A stretch of DNA of 64,000 nt from JAHEJA01 sp965656445 (GCA_965656445.1 CBFHKO010000002.1:248001-312000); one strand, 5' to 3'; positions 7,471-16,711 are shown, counted from the stretch's first letter. Numbers and translations: made by a program. Notes: generated by a model not told the origin, from the letters alone.

Positions 7471-8724
7471 TTATGCCGCAGATTTCCGTTTGGTTTTCGA
7501 ATTGGCATCAATAAAATCTAGCACAAGCGGGCGGATATTATTGCGCCAGCTTTTGCCTGCGAAAATACCATAATGTCCCGCACCAGGTTCAAGGTGCTGG
7601 GCTTTTTTCGAGGCATCGACGCCTGTGCATAAATCTAACGCTGCCACACATTGACCGGGTGCCGAGATGTCATCCTTTGCTCCTTCGACGGTCATAACGG
7701 CCACATCGGTGATTTTCCCGATATCGACGAGTGTGCCGTCAACGGTAAAACAATTCTTCGCAATTTCACATTTCTTGAAAATGCGATCCACTGTGGACAG
7801 ATAGAATTCAGCGGTCATATCCATAACGGCCAAATATTCGTCATAGAACTTGTTATGGGGGTCGTGATCTGAGGCTTCGCCTTGGGCGACGCGCATCACT
7901 TGGTCTTGGAATGCCTTGGAATGACGATCCCCATTCATAGACATAAAGGACGCGAGCTGAAGCAGACCTGGATAAACTTTGCGACCGACGCCTGCATATT
8001 TGAAACCGACTTGCTGGATCATAGTGTGTTCTAATTGACCCATTGTGACACGGTGCCCAAAATCAGTCACATCTGTTGGGCTGGCTTCTGGATCAATCGG
8101 GCCGCCGATCAGAGTAAGGCTTCGCGGTTGTGCCTTGGGGTCCTCTTGAGCAAGATAAGCGGTTGCTGCCAAGGTTAACGGTGCAGGTTGGCACACGGCA
8201 ATCACATGGGTGTCGGGCCCCAAATGGCGCATGAAATCAACCAAATAGAGCGTATAATCTTCGACGTCAAACTTGCCTTGTGACACAGGAATATCCCGCG
8301 CGTTATGCCAATCGGTGACATAGACTTCGCAATCAGGAATCAGACTTTTGACAGTCGAGCGCAACAAAGTCGCATAGTGTCCAGACATTGGAGCCACCAA
8401 AAGAACCTTGCGCTCTTGTTCCTCGCGTCCAATGACATTGAAATGAATGAGATCGCCAAAGGTGCCTGGTAGGACCGTATCCACCTCAACTGTATGATCG
8501 CGGCCATCGGCACAGGTAAAGCTATCAAGCCCCCAGTCAGGTTTCACGACCATACGGTGGAACGTGCGTTCGGTCACTTCGCCCCAAGCGGCAATCATAT
8601 TGACCATCGGATTTGGCACCATAGAAAAAAGCGGGTAAGATGCCATCGCTTGGGCGGATGCGCCCATCCACTGATTTGTATTGCGCATCGATTCCATAAA
8701 ATCGTAGCTGGCCATATATCTCAT
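7471..8724 (-). CDS. phaZ: Intracellular polyhydroxyalkanoate depolymerase PhaZ
   Basis: Hydrolyses amorphous intracellular PHB/PHA granules to release hydroxyalkanoic acids. The 417-aa alpha/beta-hydrolase has Cys178 in the box VCQPA, the cysteine nucleophile of PhaZ1-type intracellular depolymerases. Asp and His partners are plausible at the C-terminal TVEGAKDDISAPGQ and GAGHYGIFAG segments. The N terminus (YDFMESMRNTNQWMGASAQAMASYP) is typical of the family. GAGGAG lies eight bases before the ATG at 8724. It is divergent from phaC with a shared 104-bp control region holding a PhaR-type operator. It ends next to the Gfo/Idh stop. Confidence 0.93.
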   Translation of the reverse strand: MRYMASYDFMESMRNTNQWMGASAQAMASYPLFSMVPNPMVNMIAAWGEVTERTFHRMVVKPDWGLDSFTCADGRDHTVEVDTVLPGTFGDLIHFNVIGREEQERKVLLVAPMSGHYATLLRSTVKSLIPDCEVYVTDWHNARDIPVSQGKFDVEDYTLYLVDFMRHLGPDTHVIAVCQPAPLTLAATAYLAQEDPKAQPRSLTLIGGPIDPEASPTDVTDFGHRVTMGQLEHTMIQQVGFKYAGVGRKVYPGLLQLASFMSMNGDRHSKAFQDQVMRVAQGEASDHDPHNKFYDEYLAVMDMTAEFYLSTVDRIFKKCEIAKNCFTVDGTLVDIGKITDVAVMTVEGAKDDISAPGQCVAALDLCTGVDASKKAQHLEPGAGHYGIFAGKSWRNNIRPLVLDFIDANSKTKRKSAA

Positions 8725-8793
8725 AGTGTGTCTCCTCAGGAGCGTGGATTTAGCGCAGGTAAATTTGTTGTAATATAATTACACGGCTTTATG

Positions 8794-8804
8794 CTGCATA
8801 GCAG
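8794..8804. promoter_or_regulatory. PhaR-type operator between phaZ and phaC
   Basis: CTGCATAGCAG fits CTGC-N3-GCAG, the TGC-rich inverted repeat bound by PhaR repressors in Paracoccus and Rhodobacter. It lies 25 bp upstream of the phaC ATG and 70 bp upstream of the phaZ ATG, so it may control both. Identical architecture recurs twice upstream of phaP. Confidence 0.75.
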
Positions 8805-8828
8805 AAAAGATATGCGGAAAAAAATATT

Positions 8829-10622
8829 ATGACAACCGAAGATACAAAAATTATTCAGGACAGTGACAATTTGAAACAAAATTTGTCCAAGCTCGAAGAA
8901 TTAACGCAGCGCTTTGTTCAGGTTGTCAACAACAAGCGTCATGTGAACCCTGCTTTGAATGGCCCCGGACCTGATCTGGTTATGAAGGCCTCGGCGGCAT
9001 ATTGGCAAGCCATGCTGGACAATCCATCAAAACTGATGGAACAACAGATTGCCTATTGGGGCCAAACTCTCAGCCATTTTGTCGAGGCGCAAAAGGCTAT
9101 GAGCGCGGAAAATTTCGCTCTCAACGATGTCGAGCCTTCCAAAGATCGACGCTTCTCCAATCCGCAATGGACAAGCAATCCCTATTTTCGACTCATCCGC
9201 CAACAATATGAAACAAATGTCGCAACCATTCGCAAATCGGTGTCCGAGATAGAGGGCCTCCCGACCAAAGACCGCCAACGGTTAGAATATTTCACAGATC
9301 AAATCACGGATATGATGGCGCCGACCAATTTCTTTGGGACCAATCCGGATGCTCTGGAGCGGGCGGTGGAAACTGAGGGGCAATCATTGATCACAGGATT
9401 AGAGAACCTGATTGCTGATTTAGAGGCGAACGACGGCGAACTCATCGTGAAATTGGCGGATGAAACCGCGTTCGAGGTCGGCGGAAATATTGCCACAACA
9501 AAAGGCAAAGTCGTCTTTCGCAATGATTTGATGGAGCTTATCCAATATAGCCCAACCACAGATGAGGTTTATGAGACGCCTTTGGTGATTTTCCCGCCGT
9601 GGATCAACAAATTCTATATTTTGGACCTAAAAGAGCAAAATAGCCTGATCAAATGGATTACGGATCAAGGGTACACTTTGTTCGTTGTCTCATGGGTAAA
9701 CCCAGATTCGCGCCATTCTGAGGTCGGTCTTGAGGACTATATCGAACAGGGATATCTCAAAGCTTTTGACGTCGCAAAAGAGATCACAGATCAACCCCAA
9801 GTCAATGCAATCGGATATTGTATTGCTGGCACGACCCTGAGCTTGACACTTTCTCTGTTAAAGAAACGCGGAGATACAACCATTAAATCCGCGACCTTCT
9901 TTACGGCACTGACGGATTTCTCAGACCAAGGTGAATTCACACCGTTTCTCCAAAATGACTTTATTGACGGTATCGAAGAGCAAGTAGCGCAGACTGGGAT
10001 GCTTGAAAGCTTTATCATGGCGCGCACGTTTAGCTATCTGCGCTCAAACGATCTGATCTATCGGCCTGCTATCAAAAGCTACATGATGGGCGAGGCGCCT
10101 CCTGCGTTTGACTTGCTCTATTGGAACGGGGACGGGGCCAATTTACCTGCGAAAATGGTAGTGGAATATCTAAGAGGCCTCTGTCAGCGCAACGAATTCG
10201 CCACGGATGGGTTTGAGTTGTTCGGCGAAACTTTGCATCTTCGGGATGTGGACGTCCCCTTGTGTTCTGTCGCTTGTGAAACGGACCATATCGCTGCGTG
10301 GAAAGATTGCTATCGCGGGGTTCAGAAAATGGGCAGCGAGGATAAGATGTTTATTTTATCTCAATCGGGGCACATTGCAGGGATCGTTAATCCGCCGAGC
10401 AAGGATAAATATGGTCATTATACGAATGAGGACCTGTCCTTGATCAATGAGGACTGGTTCGCCTCTGCGACCTTCCAAAAAGGAAGCTGGTGGCCACGCT
10501 GGGAAAATTGGCTCAGGCCCTTGGCCGGCGCAAAGGTTCCAGCACGCAGTCCGGGTGATTCGGGATATGAGGTCCTAATGGATGCGCCTGGGTCTTATGT
10601 TTTGCGTCGCGCAAACGATTGA
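8829..10622 (+). CDS. phaC: Class I polyhydroxyalkanoate synthase PhaC
   Basis: Polymerises 3-hydroxyacyl-CoA (mainly 3-hydroxybutyryl-CoA) to PHA on the granule surface. The 597-aa length is that of class I enzymes. The lipase-like box is AIGYCIAGTT with the nucleophilic Cys331. Asp and His catalytic partners are in the segments VACETDHIAAWKD and LSQSGHIAGIVNPP. The N-terminal domain contains the expected FxxNPxW-like region SNPYFRLIRQQYE. Starts 25 bp after the PhaR-type site, divergent from phaZ and followed by phaP and phaR. This is a complete PHB storage locus except that phaAB are elsewhere. Confidence 0.96.
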   Translation: MTTEDTKIIQDSDNLKQNLSKLEELTQRFVQVVNNKRHVNPALNGPGPDLVMKASAAYWQAMLDNPSKLMEQQIAYWGQTLSHFVEAQKAMSAENFALNDVEPSKDRRFSNPQWTSNPYFRLIRQQYETNVATIRKSVSEIEGLPTKDRQRLEYFTDQITDMMAPTNFFGTNPDALERAVETEGQSLITGLENLIADLEANDGELIVKLADETAFEVGGNIATTKGKVVFRNDLMELIQYSPTTDEVYETPLVIFPPWINKFYILDLKEQNSLIKWITDQGYTLFVVSWVNPDSRHSEVGLEDYIEQGYLKAFDVAKEITDQPQVNAIGYCIAGTTLSLTLSLLKKRGDTTIKSATFFTALTDFSDQGEFTPFLQNDFIDGIEEQVAQTGMLESFIMARTFSYLRSNDLIYRPAIKSYMMGEAPPAFDLLYWNGDGANLPAKMVVEYLRGLCQRNEFATDGFELFGETLHLRDVDVPLCSVACETDHIAAWKDCYRGVQKMGSEDKMFILSQSGHIAGIVNPPSKDKYGHYTNEDLSLINEDWFASATFQKGSWWPRWENWLRPLAGAKVPARSPGDSGYEVLMDAPGSYVLRRAND

Positions 10623-10647
10623 AAAATATATAAAACCATATTTTATT

Positions 10648-10687
10648 CTGCGGTGCAGCAAAAAATACTTGAAATGCTGCGATGCAG
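10648..10687. promoter_or_regulatory. Pair of PhaR-type operators upstream of phaP
   Basis: Two CTGC-N3-GCAG sites, CTGCGGTGCAG (10648-10658) and CTGCGATGCAG (10677-10687), start 29 bp apart, close to three helical turns, so two PhaR units could bind the same face. They precede phaP, the classic PhaR target. An A/T-rich stretch separates them. Confidence 0.8.
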
Positions 10688-10752
10688 AATGTATCTATTG
10701 TATGCAAGATGAACGGTAGGGTTACCTGCTTAGCGGTAAAAGGAATTTTGAA

Positions 10753-11196
10753 ATGACTAAGACACTAGATATGGCAGCAGTATTCAAAGACATGATGGGC
10801 GCATTCCCAGTAGACACAACAGCATTTGATGGCGCGTTCAAAAACGCGACAACAATGAACGAAAAACTCGCAGGCGTTGCGTTCCAAGCAGCTGAAAAAT
10901 CTGCTGAGTTGTCTACAGAGTGGACAAAGAACACACTTTCAAAAATGACAGAAATGTCAAAAGCAAAAGCAGAGCCAGCTGACTACGCAAAAGCGATGAC
11001 TGATTTCGCATCTGCTCAAGCTGAAGTTGCCGCTGAGAACATGGCTGCTTTCGCTGAAATCGCGAAAAAAGTACAAATGGACACAGTCGAGTTGTTGATG
11101 GCTGCTGGCAAAGACGCGACTGAAGAAGCGACTGCAGCAGTTAAGAAAGCAACAGACGACGTGACTGCTGCTGCGAAAAAAGCAACAGCAAAGTAA
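10753..11196 (+). CDS. phaP: Phasin, PHA granule-associated protein
   Basis: 147-aa alpha-helical, Ala/Lys/Glu-rich protein that coats PHA granules and limits their size. No catalytic motif is expected. The amphipathic helical core is about residues 35-115 (FQAAEKSAELSTEWTKNTLSKMTEMSKAKAEP... AEVAAENMAAFAEIAKKVQMDTVELL) and the tail is a repetitive AAVKKATDDVTAAAKKATAK like histone H1-type phasin tails. Codon choice is highly biased, consistent with strong expression. Two PhaR-type operators precede it and a rho-independent terminator follows. Confidence 0.9.
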   Translation: MTKTLDMAAVFKDMMGAFPVDTTAFDGAFKNATTMNEKLAGVAFQAAEKSAELSTEWTKNTLSKMTEMSKAKAEPADYAKAMTDFASAQAEVAAENMAAFAEIAKKVQMDTVELLMAAGKDATEEATAAVKKATDDVTAAAKKATAK

Positions 11197-11237
11197 TTAG
11201 ACACATCACCCAATTCCTCCCTTTTGGGTCTGTCTAG

Positions 11238-11268
11238 AGAGCGAGCTTTATGCTCGCTCTTTCTTTTT
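11238..11268 (+). terminator. Rho-independent terminator after phaP
   Basis: Stem AGAGCGAGC (11238-11246) / GCTCGCTCT (11252-11260), loop of 5, followed by TTCTTTTT. It separates the strongly expressed phaP from phaR. Confidence 0.9.
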
Positions 11269-11292
11269 GTGAAGAGACAGCGTAAGGTTTGC

Positions 11293-11304
11293 TGCAGTGC
11301 TGCA
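11293..11304. promoter_or_regulatory. PhaR-like inverted repeat at the phaR start
   Basis: TGCAG-TG-CTGCA is a perfect inverted repeat of TGC-rich half-sites, 17 bp before the chosen phaR GTG. The half-sites are turned outwards compared with the CTGC-N3-GCAG sites of phaC and phaP. It may mediate PhaR autorepression. Confidence 0.5.
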
Positions 11305-11320
11305 ATTTTCGGAGGCTCCC

Positions 11321-11881
11321 GTGGCTGATACGTCTAAACCATTGTTGATCAAGCGTTATGCTAGTCGGCGTTTGTACAATACCGAGACAAGTGATTATGT
11401 TACGTTAGAAGACATCTCGACCTTCATTCGAGACGGCCGCGAAGTTCAAATTGTTGACCTGAAATCTGGCGATGATTTGACGCGCCAATATCTGTTGCAA
11501 ATCATTGCAGACCACGAAAGCCGCGGTGAAAATGTGCTTCCTTTAGAAGTCTTAAACGACTTGGTGCGCAGCTACACAACCCAAGCAACCTCAGTTGTTC
11601 CGCAATTCCTTCAGATGTCTTTTGATATGCTGCGTGACGGGCAAACTAAGATGATGGAAAATATGACCAACATCTCTCCTGTGACGCCACAAATCCCAGG
11701 TCTTGAAATGATGCAGGCGCAGCAAGAAGCCTTTATGAAGGCTTGGACAGGTGGGTTTACAGGCTGGCCTGCGCCAAGTGAGGCGCCGAAAGCGGATGCA
11801 CCGAAATCGGATGACGATTTGAGCGACATCAAAACGCAACTGGCTGAGCTCCAAGCGAAACTTAACAACCTATCGAAATAG
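11321..11881 (+). CDS. phaR: PHA synthesis repressor PhaR
   Basis: Represses phaP (and itself) and is titrated off DNA by PHA granules. 186 aa. The N-terminal domain (KPLLIKRYASRRLYNTETSDYVTLEDISTFIRDGREVQIVDLKSGDDLTRQYLLQII) is the conserved DNA- and polymer-binding PHB accumulation regulator domain. The C-terminal part includes a QAQQEAFMKAW segment and a Lys/Asp-rich tail. GTG at 11321 is preceded by GGAGG five bases upstream; a GTG at 11297 would lie inside the inverted repeat and lacks a ribosome-binding site. TGC-rich operators near phaC, phaP and phaR fit its known specificity. Confidence 0.93.
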   Translation: MADTSKPLLIKRYASRRLYNTETSDYVTLEDISTFIRDGREVQIVDLKSGDDLTRQYLLQIIADHESRGENVLPLEVLNDLVRSYTTQATSVVPQFLQMSFDMLRDGQTKMMENMTNISPVTPQIPGLEMMQAQQEAFMKAWTGGFTGWPAPSEAPKADAPKSDDDLSDIKTQLAELQAKLNNLSK

Positions 11882-11882
11882 G

Positions 11883-13187
11883 TTAAATCCCTAGACGATC
11901 CCGCATGGCATACCACGTCATTGCTAAAACGAGCAAAGGTGTGCGGGCCATGCCCCCACCGGGGAAAGGCGTCGCAGGGACGCGTGCCATGGTGTTGAAC
12001 CCTTCCGCTTGACCTTGGATAGCAAGCGCCATGAGCTTGCCTGCATGGGTGGCGGTTCCGACGCCATGTCCAGAGTATCCCGAAGCGGACAAGGTATTGT
12101 CATCAGGCCGCGCGAAATAGGGCATGCGACGCATCGTGATGCCGAGTGTTCCACCCCACGCATAGTCAATCTTTGTATCTTTGAGATGTGGGAAAATTTC
12201 GCACATCGGCTTGCGCACGGTGTCAGCTATATTTTTCGGAAAACGGTAGCTATAGTTTTCGCCTCCGCCAAATAACAGACGACCATCGTGAGACAGTCGG
12301 AAATAATTGACCACGAATTTCGTATCGGCGACGGCCACGTCTTGGGTCAGAACCTGTTTGGCCTCATCACCGAGAGGCTCGGTTGCGGCGATAAAATTGT
12401 TGATGGGCATAACGCGGCTAGCAACCTTGGGACTAAGTCCCCCCATATATCCATTGCAGGCTAGTATAACGTGATCACATTCGACGTGACCCTGATCCGT
12501 CCGCACAATCGGGCGCGGGCCTGTTTGGATGTCATGCACATGCGTTTTCTCAAAGACCCGCGCGCCAGCGCTTTGCGCGGCCGCACCAAGCCCGAGCGCA
12601 TAGCGGAGGGGATGCAAATGCCCCGCACTCATGTCAAGGATACCACCATCATAGGCTGGTGATGGACAGAGCGCATGTGATTGTTCGCGGTCTAGTTTTT
12701 GAATGCTGTCATATCCATAGCGGTCATTGAGGTAATCCGCATACCAGTGAAGCTCTTTGGTTTCGTCTGTGTTAAGGCCAATATGAGCAACGCCAGGTTT
12801 AAGGTAGCAGTCAATCTTATGTTTTGCGATCAGCGATTTGACGAGGTCTTTGGCCTCTTCTGCCAAATGCCAAAGCTTGTCCGCATCCGCATTGCCAACA
12901 AGTTTAACAAGGTCGTTTTGTTCCATCCTCTGACCTGCGCCGAGCTGTCCGCCATTGCGACCAGAGGCCCCAAAGCCAATGCGGTGCGCCTCTAATACGA
13001 CCACGTCTAATCCAGCTTCTGCTAAATGCAGCGCTGCGGATAATCCTGTGTATCCTGCACCAACGATACAGACATCCGCTTTGATCCGCCCTTTGAGGCT
13101 CTCGCAGGGGGCCAAAGGTGTCGCTGTGGCGGCATACCAACTATCGGGATAGTGGCCTTGGCGGTCATTTGAATACAGTAGGTTCAT
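11883..13187 (-). CDS. puuB: FAD oxidase, gamma-glutamylputrescine oxidase (PuuB) type
   Basis: 434-aa DAO-superfamily flavoprotein. The FAD-binding GAGYTG is at residues 43-48 (VCIVGAGYTGLSAALHLAEAGLDVVVLEA), and the family segments GFGASGRNGGQLG and YSGHGVGTATHAGKLMA are present. In the Puu pathway it oxidises gamma-glutamylputrescine to gamma-glutamyl-aminobutyraldehyde with release of ammonia and hydrogen peroxide. Four-base overlap (ATGA) with the upstream glutamine-synthetase-like gene indicates tight coupling. Last gene of the reverse-strand cluster. The true amine substrate is inferred from neighbours and not proven. Confidence 0.82.
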   Translation of the reverse strand: MNLLYSNDRQGHYPDSWYAATATPLAPCESLKGRIKADVCIVGAGYTGLSAALHLAEAGLDVVVLEAHRIGFGASGRNGGQLGAGQRMEQNDLVKLVGNADADKLWHLAEEAKDLVKSLIAKHKIDCYLKPGVAHIGLNTDETKELHWYADYLNDRYGYDSIQKLDREQSHALCPSPAYDGGILDMSAGHLHPLRYALGLGAAAQSAGARVFEKTHVHDIQTGPRPIVRTDQGHVECDHVILACNGYMGGLSPKVASRVMPINNFIAATEPLGDEAKQVLTQDVAVADTKFVVNYFRLSHDGRLLFGGGENYSYRFPKNIADTVRKPMCEIFPHLKDTKIDYAWGGTLGITMRRMPYFARPDDNTLSASGYSGHGVGTATHAGKLMALAIQGQAEGFNTMARVPATPFPGGGMARTPLLVLAMTWYAMRDRLGI

Positions 13188-14551
13188 ACGTTCAAAAGCA
13201 AATGTTCACGTTCCCAAGGGGAAATAACCTGAAGGAATTCATCGTATTCTGCGCGTTTGACAATCGAATAGACCCGCGCAAATTCGGGACCCAAGATGTC
13301 GTGCAATTCTTCGGCGCCTTCAAATAAATCCAAGGCTTCGCCCATCACGCGGGGAATATCTGTTTCACCTTCATAGGCGTCGCCATGAAATTGTTTTGTG
13401 GGACGCACTTCGTTCATCATTCCGAGGTATCCACAGGCCAGAGAGGCCGCAATTCCGAGGTAGGGATTGCAATCCATGCCTGCTAGGCGATTTTCGACAC
13501 GACGTGCGTTTGAATCCGATATGGGAATACGAATGCCCGTCGTGCGATTGTCGCGCGCCCATTCAAGGTTAATGGGGGCGGCGTGATCTTTGACGTAGCG
13601 GCGATAGGAATTCACATAGGGCGCAAGCACCGCAATTGCCGCAGGCAAGTATTTCTGCATACCGCCGATAAAGTGATAGAAGAGATCGGTTTCACCACCT
13701 TGGGGTCCAGAAAAGGCGTTTTTCCCAGTTTCCATATCGATGATCGAATGGTGAATATGCATCGCGCTTCCAGGTTCGGATTCGATGGGCTTCGCCATAA
13801 AGGTCGCAAAGCAATCATGCCGCAGAGCCGCCTCGCGAATGAGGCGTTTGAAGTAGAAGACTTCGTCCGCCAATTTGATTGGGTCCCCATGAAACAAGTT
13901 GATTTCCAACTGACCAGCGCCGCCCTCTTGGGTGATACCATCAATTTCAAACCCTTGAGCTTCGGCAAAATCATAGATGTCATCAATCACAGGGCCAAAT
14001 TCATCCACTGCCGTCATTGAATAGGCTTGGCGTGCGGCGGCAGGACGTCCTGTTCGACCCATCATTGGGGCGATTTCCTGAGCTGGATCAATGTTTCTGG
14101 CGACAAGGAAAAATTCCATTTCCGGCGCCACAATCGGATCCCAGCCTTGTTTGCGATAGAGATCGACGACACGCTTTAGGACGTTGCGCGGAGCAAAGGG
14201 AACAGGCTCGTCCTTGCGGTCATAGGCATCATGGATAACTTGAAGGGTCCAGTCTGCTGTCCACGGCGCCGCAGTTGTCGTGCTTAGATCCGGTTTCAAG
14301 ATCATATCGCGTTCAATAAATCCATCCTTACCCGCAGCTTCGCCCCAATCCCCTGTGATCGTTTGATAAAATATCGAGTCGGGGAGGTAGAACGTACCTT
14401 GGCGCGCGAACTTCGACGCAGGAACAGCTTTGCCGCGTGCAATGCCGGGTAGGTCTGAGATGACACATTCTACTTCGTCGAGTTTGCGTCCCTCAAGGTA
14501 GGCCTGAGCCGCTGGGGGAAGTGTCGAAATTAGATCGTCAAGCGTGCTCAT
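13184..14551 (-). CDS. puuA: Glutamine synthetase-like gamma-glutamylpolyamine ligase
   Basis: 455-aa member of the glutamine synthetase superfamily that joins glutamate to an amine rather than ammonia. N-terminal GS beta-grasp (about 20-110) is followed by the catalytic domain with metal-binding MEFFLVARN, GAGQLEINLFHGD and HIHHSI motifs and the ATP/glutamate segment NRTTGIRIP. It starts with MSTLDDLISTLPPAAQAYLEGRKLDEVECVISDLPGIARGKA, like PuuA/GlnA3-type ligases. Overlaps the genes on both sides by four bases. It is the second such ligase in the cluster (other copy 15265-16599), so the two may act on different amines or form a hetero-oligomer. Confidence 0.82.
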   Translation of the reverse strand: MSTLDDLISTLPPAAQAYLEGRKLDEVECVISDLPGIARGKAVPASKFARQGTFYLPDSIFYQTITGDWGEAAGKDGFIERDMILKPDLSTTTAAPWTADWTLQVIHDAYDRKDEPVPFAPRNVLKRVVDLYRKQGWDPIVAPEMEFFLVARNIDPAQEIAPMMGRTGRPAAARQAYSMTAVDEFGPVIDDIYDFAEAQGFEIDGITQEGGAGQLEINLFHGDPIKLADEVFYFKRLIREAALRHDCFATFMAKPIESEPGSAMHIHHSIIDMETGKNAFSGPQGGETDLFYHFIGGMQKYLPAAIAVLAPYVNSYRRYVKDHAAPINLEWARDNRTTGIRIPISDSNARRVENRLAGMDCNPYLGIAASLACGYLGMMNEVRPTKQFHGDAYEGETDIPRVMGEALDLFEGAEELHDILGPEFARVYSIVKRAEYDEFLQVISPWEREHLLLNV

Positions 14552-15231
14552 GACACAGGCTCCTTGCGTTTGAGAACGGAGGCAATTTCTTTTGCGAGGA
14601 GCGCGTTTGAAAGAGGTTGATCCATTTTGCTACGTGCTGTCTCAACAAGCTCTGGCGGCACAGTAGCGCTGCGATATGTGGCAAGCCCATCCACGACAGC
14701 TGCGCTAAATTCGGGATGCGCTTGGACTGTGAAAATATGATCTCCGTAAGATATCATCGCGTTTTGGCAATGCGCGTTTGATCCCAATACCTTGGCCCCT
14801 TGCGGGAGCTGGACAACTTGGTCCTGGTGCCACGCATTCAATGAAACAGGCTGCCCTTTGAACGTATACTCCGTGTGGCCAACGGCCCAACCTCCGGAAA
14901 ATTTCTCGACCTTGCCGCCCAAAGCTTGGGCGATGATTTGATGGCCGAAACAAATCCCAACCAAGGGTAGTTTTTGTTGATCAATCTCTCGGATGAGGTC
15001 CTCAAGCGGCGGAATCCATTTGTGGTCCTCATAGGCGCCATGTTTTGAGCCTGTGATCAGCCATGCATCCGCATCATTGGGTGAGGAGGGGAAATGATTA
15101 TCCACAACATCATAGACCGCAAACTCAAACCCAAAATCGCCGAGCATAGATTTGAACAGATCCGCGTAATCGCCCAAAACATCGCGGAGCTCATCTGCGC
15201 TGTGACCTGCTTGTAATATTCCTAATTTCAT
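14548..15231 (-). CDS. Class I glutamine amidotransferase / gamma-glutamyl hydrolase
   Basis: 227-aa GATase1-fold protein, GuaA-N-terminal-like, with nucleophile Cys94 in GICFGHQ and His172/Glu174 in QAHPEF, so the catalytic triad is complete. In this setting it most likely removes the gamma-glutamyl group from the oxidised intermediate (the PuuD step, releasing GABA or its analogue), though a PuuD protein itself is of a different GATase1 subfamily. It is placed between the two ligases; its end overlaps the downstream ligase start by four bases. Function by context is inferred. Confidence 0.75.
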   Translation of the reverse strand: MKLGILQAGHSADELRDVLGDYADLFKSMLGDFGFEFAVYDVVDNHFPSSPNDADAWLITGSKHGAYEDHKWIPPLEDLIREIDQQKLPLVGICFGHQIIAQALGGKVEKFSGGWAVGHTEYTFKGQPVSLNAWHQDQVVQLPQGAKVLGSNAHCQNAMISYGDHIFTVQAHPEFSAAVVDGLATYRSATVPPELVETARSKMDQPLSNALLAKEIASVLKRKEPVS

Positions 15232-15264
15232 AATTCACCATTACTTCAAAATATCTGGATCAGG

Positions 15265-16599
15265 TTAGACCGTTTCCAAATAAATTTCAGCCTGCTCTGT
15301 TTGGCTAAGATCTTTCATGTAGTCGTGTTCTTGCCGTTTGGTTAATACCATGTTTCGGATCAAGTTTTGGGGAAAAATACGTTTAGTGATGTCACTTCCA
15401 TCAAACGCATCGATGGCATCGGACCAGGTTGGGCAAAGTTGTGGGACGTCCAAATTATAGGCGCTTCCCGTGATCGGGGCGGGTGGGGTGCGCTTATCCT
15501 GAATGCCGACCAACGCCGCGCCCAAAATTGCAGTTAACAATAAATAGGGGCTGACGTCTCCACCAGCCACGCGATGTTCAATCCGCCGTGCCGCGGTTGA
15601 TCCTGAGGGAATTCGAATAGCTGCCGTTCGATTTTCGTAGCCCCAACAGATGCCTGTCGGCGCGTGGCTGTCTGGCACCATACGGTCATAGCTATTTGCA
15701 TGGGGGGCAAAAATTAACGTGCAATCTGACATGGCATCGATACAGCCAGCAACCGCGTGACGGAGGACATCCGACCCCTTTTGCGAGCCATCATCAAATA
15801 CATTCTTTCCAGTTTCATCCAAAACAGAGAAATGTGTATGCAATCCTGATCCTGCATAGTCAGGGTAGGGTTTCGCCATAAAGCTTGCAGCAAAGCCGTG
15901 ACGACGCGCGATCCCTTTGACTAACATCTTGAACAACCACGCATCATCTGCGGCGCGCAATGCATCGTCGCAATGCATGAGGTTTATTTCAAATTGCCCA
16001 AGGCCAGACTCGGAAATGGCGGTATCCGCAGGAATGCCCATATCTTCGCAGGCGTCATAAAGGTCCGTGAAGAATTCATCAAAGCTATCTAGTGCACTTA
16101 GCGAAAGAGTATCTGCTGCATGCCGTCTTTTGCCTGAGGTCGGAGATACTGGAACTTGGGGTTTGCGTTGCCGATCATCAATGAGATAAAATTCCATCTC
16201 CATTGCGACCACAGGAGTCAGTCCCAAATCCTTATATCGCGAGACAACGGAATTGAGGGCATGTCTGGGATCGCCATCAAAGGGGCGACCATCGTCATGG
16301 AACATCCAAATCGGCAAAAGGGCCGTCGGGGCACTGAGCCAAGGCATAGGCACAAAGCCCCGTTCAGTTGGTTGTAGAACCCCATCGGCATCACCACTGT
16401 CAAAGACAAGGGGGCTATTCTCAATGTCATTTCCCCAAATGTCCAAATTCAGAACAGACAAAGGAAACCGTGCGCCACTGCCGTCCATTTTGTCGGCATA
16501 GCGTGTCGGAATACGTTTTCCGCGGGCTTGTCCGTTTAAATCTGAGGCCGCAATGCGAATGGTTTTTATTTCAGGGTGCTCGTGAAGCCAGGTCGTCAT
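15265..16599 (-). CDS. Second glutamine synthetase-like gamma-glutamyl ligase
   Basis: 444-aa paralogue of the ligase at 13184-14551. Visible motifs: substrate-domain EMEFYLIDD, GLGQFEINLMHCDD, THFSVLDETGKNVF and the NRTAAIRIPSGSTAARRIEHRVAGGDVSPYL C-terminal block. It retains metal-ligand acidic residues, so it should be active. Begins MTTWLHEHPEIKTIRIAASDLNGQARGKR, a GS N-terminal strand. It is separated by 112 bp from the upstream permease gene, where a separate promoter could lie, and by 33 bp from the amidotransferase. Family relatives ligate glutamate to putrescine, isopropylamine or ethanolamine; the substrate here is unknown. Confidence 0.8.
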   Translation of the reverse strand: MTTWLHEHPEIKTIRIAASDLNGQARGKRIPTRYADKMDGSGARFPLSVLNLDIWGNDIENSPLVFDSGDADGVLQPTERGFVPMPWLSAPTALLPIWMFHDDGRPFDGDPRHALNSVVSRYKDLGLTPVVAMEMEFYLIDDRQRKPQVPVSPTSGKRRHAADTLSLSALDSFDEFFTDLYDACEDMGIPADTAISESGLGQFEINLMHCDDALRAADDAWLFKMLVKGIARRHGFAASFMAKPYPDYAGSGLHTHFSVLDETGKNVFDDGSQKGSDVLRHAVAGCIDAMSDCTLIFAPHANSYDRMVPDSHAPTGICWGYENRTAAIRIPSGSTAARRIEHRVAGGDVSPYLLLTAILGAALVGIQDKRTPPAPITGSAYNLDVPQLCPTWSDAIDAFDGSDITKRIFPQNLIRNMVLTKRQEHDYMKDLSQTEQAEIYLETV

Positions 16600-16711
16600 T
16601 TTATCACCAGTTTGGGTATACGCGCGCGATTACACGTCACAAATTACCCTGAGTTTTTGTTTCAACAGGGGGGTAAATCCCTGCCGAAATAATTTGATCA
16701 AATTTAGCTTA

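Noticed and set aside
16660..16690. CAGGG/CCCTG hairpin after the permease gene
   Set aside because: Only five pairs and no T-run on the reverse strand; too weak to call a terminator.
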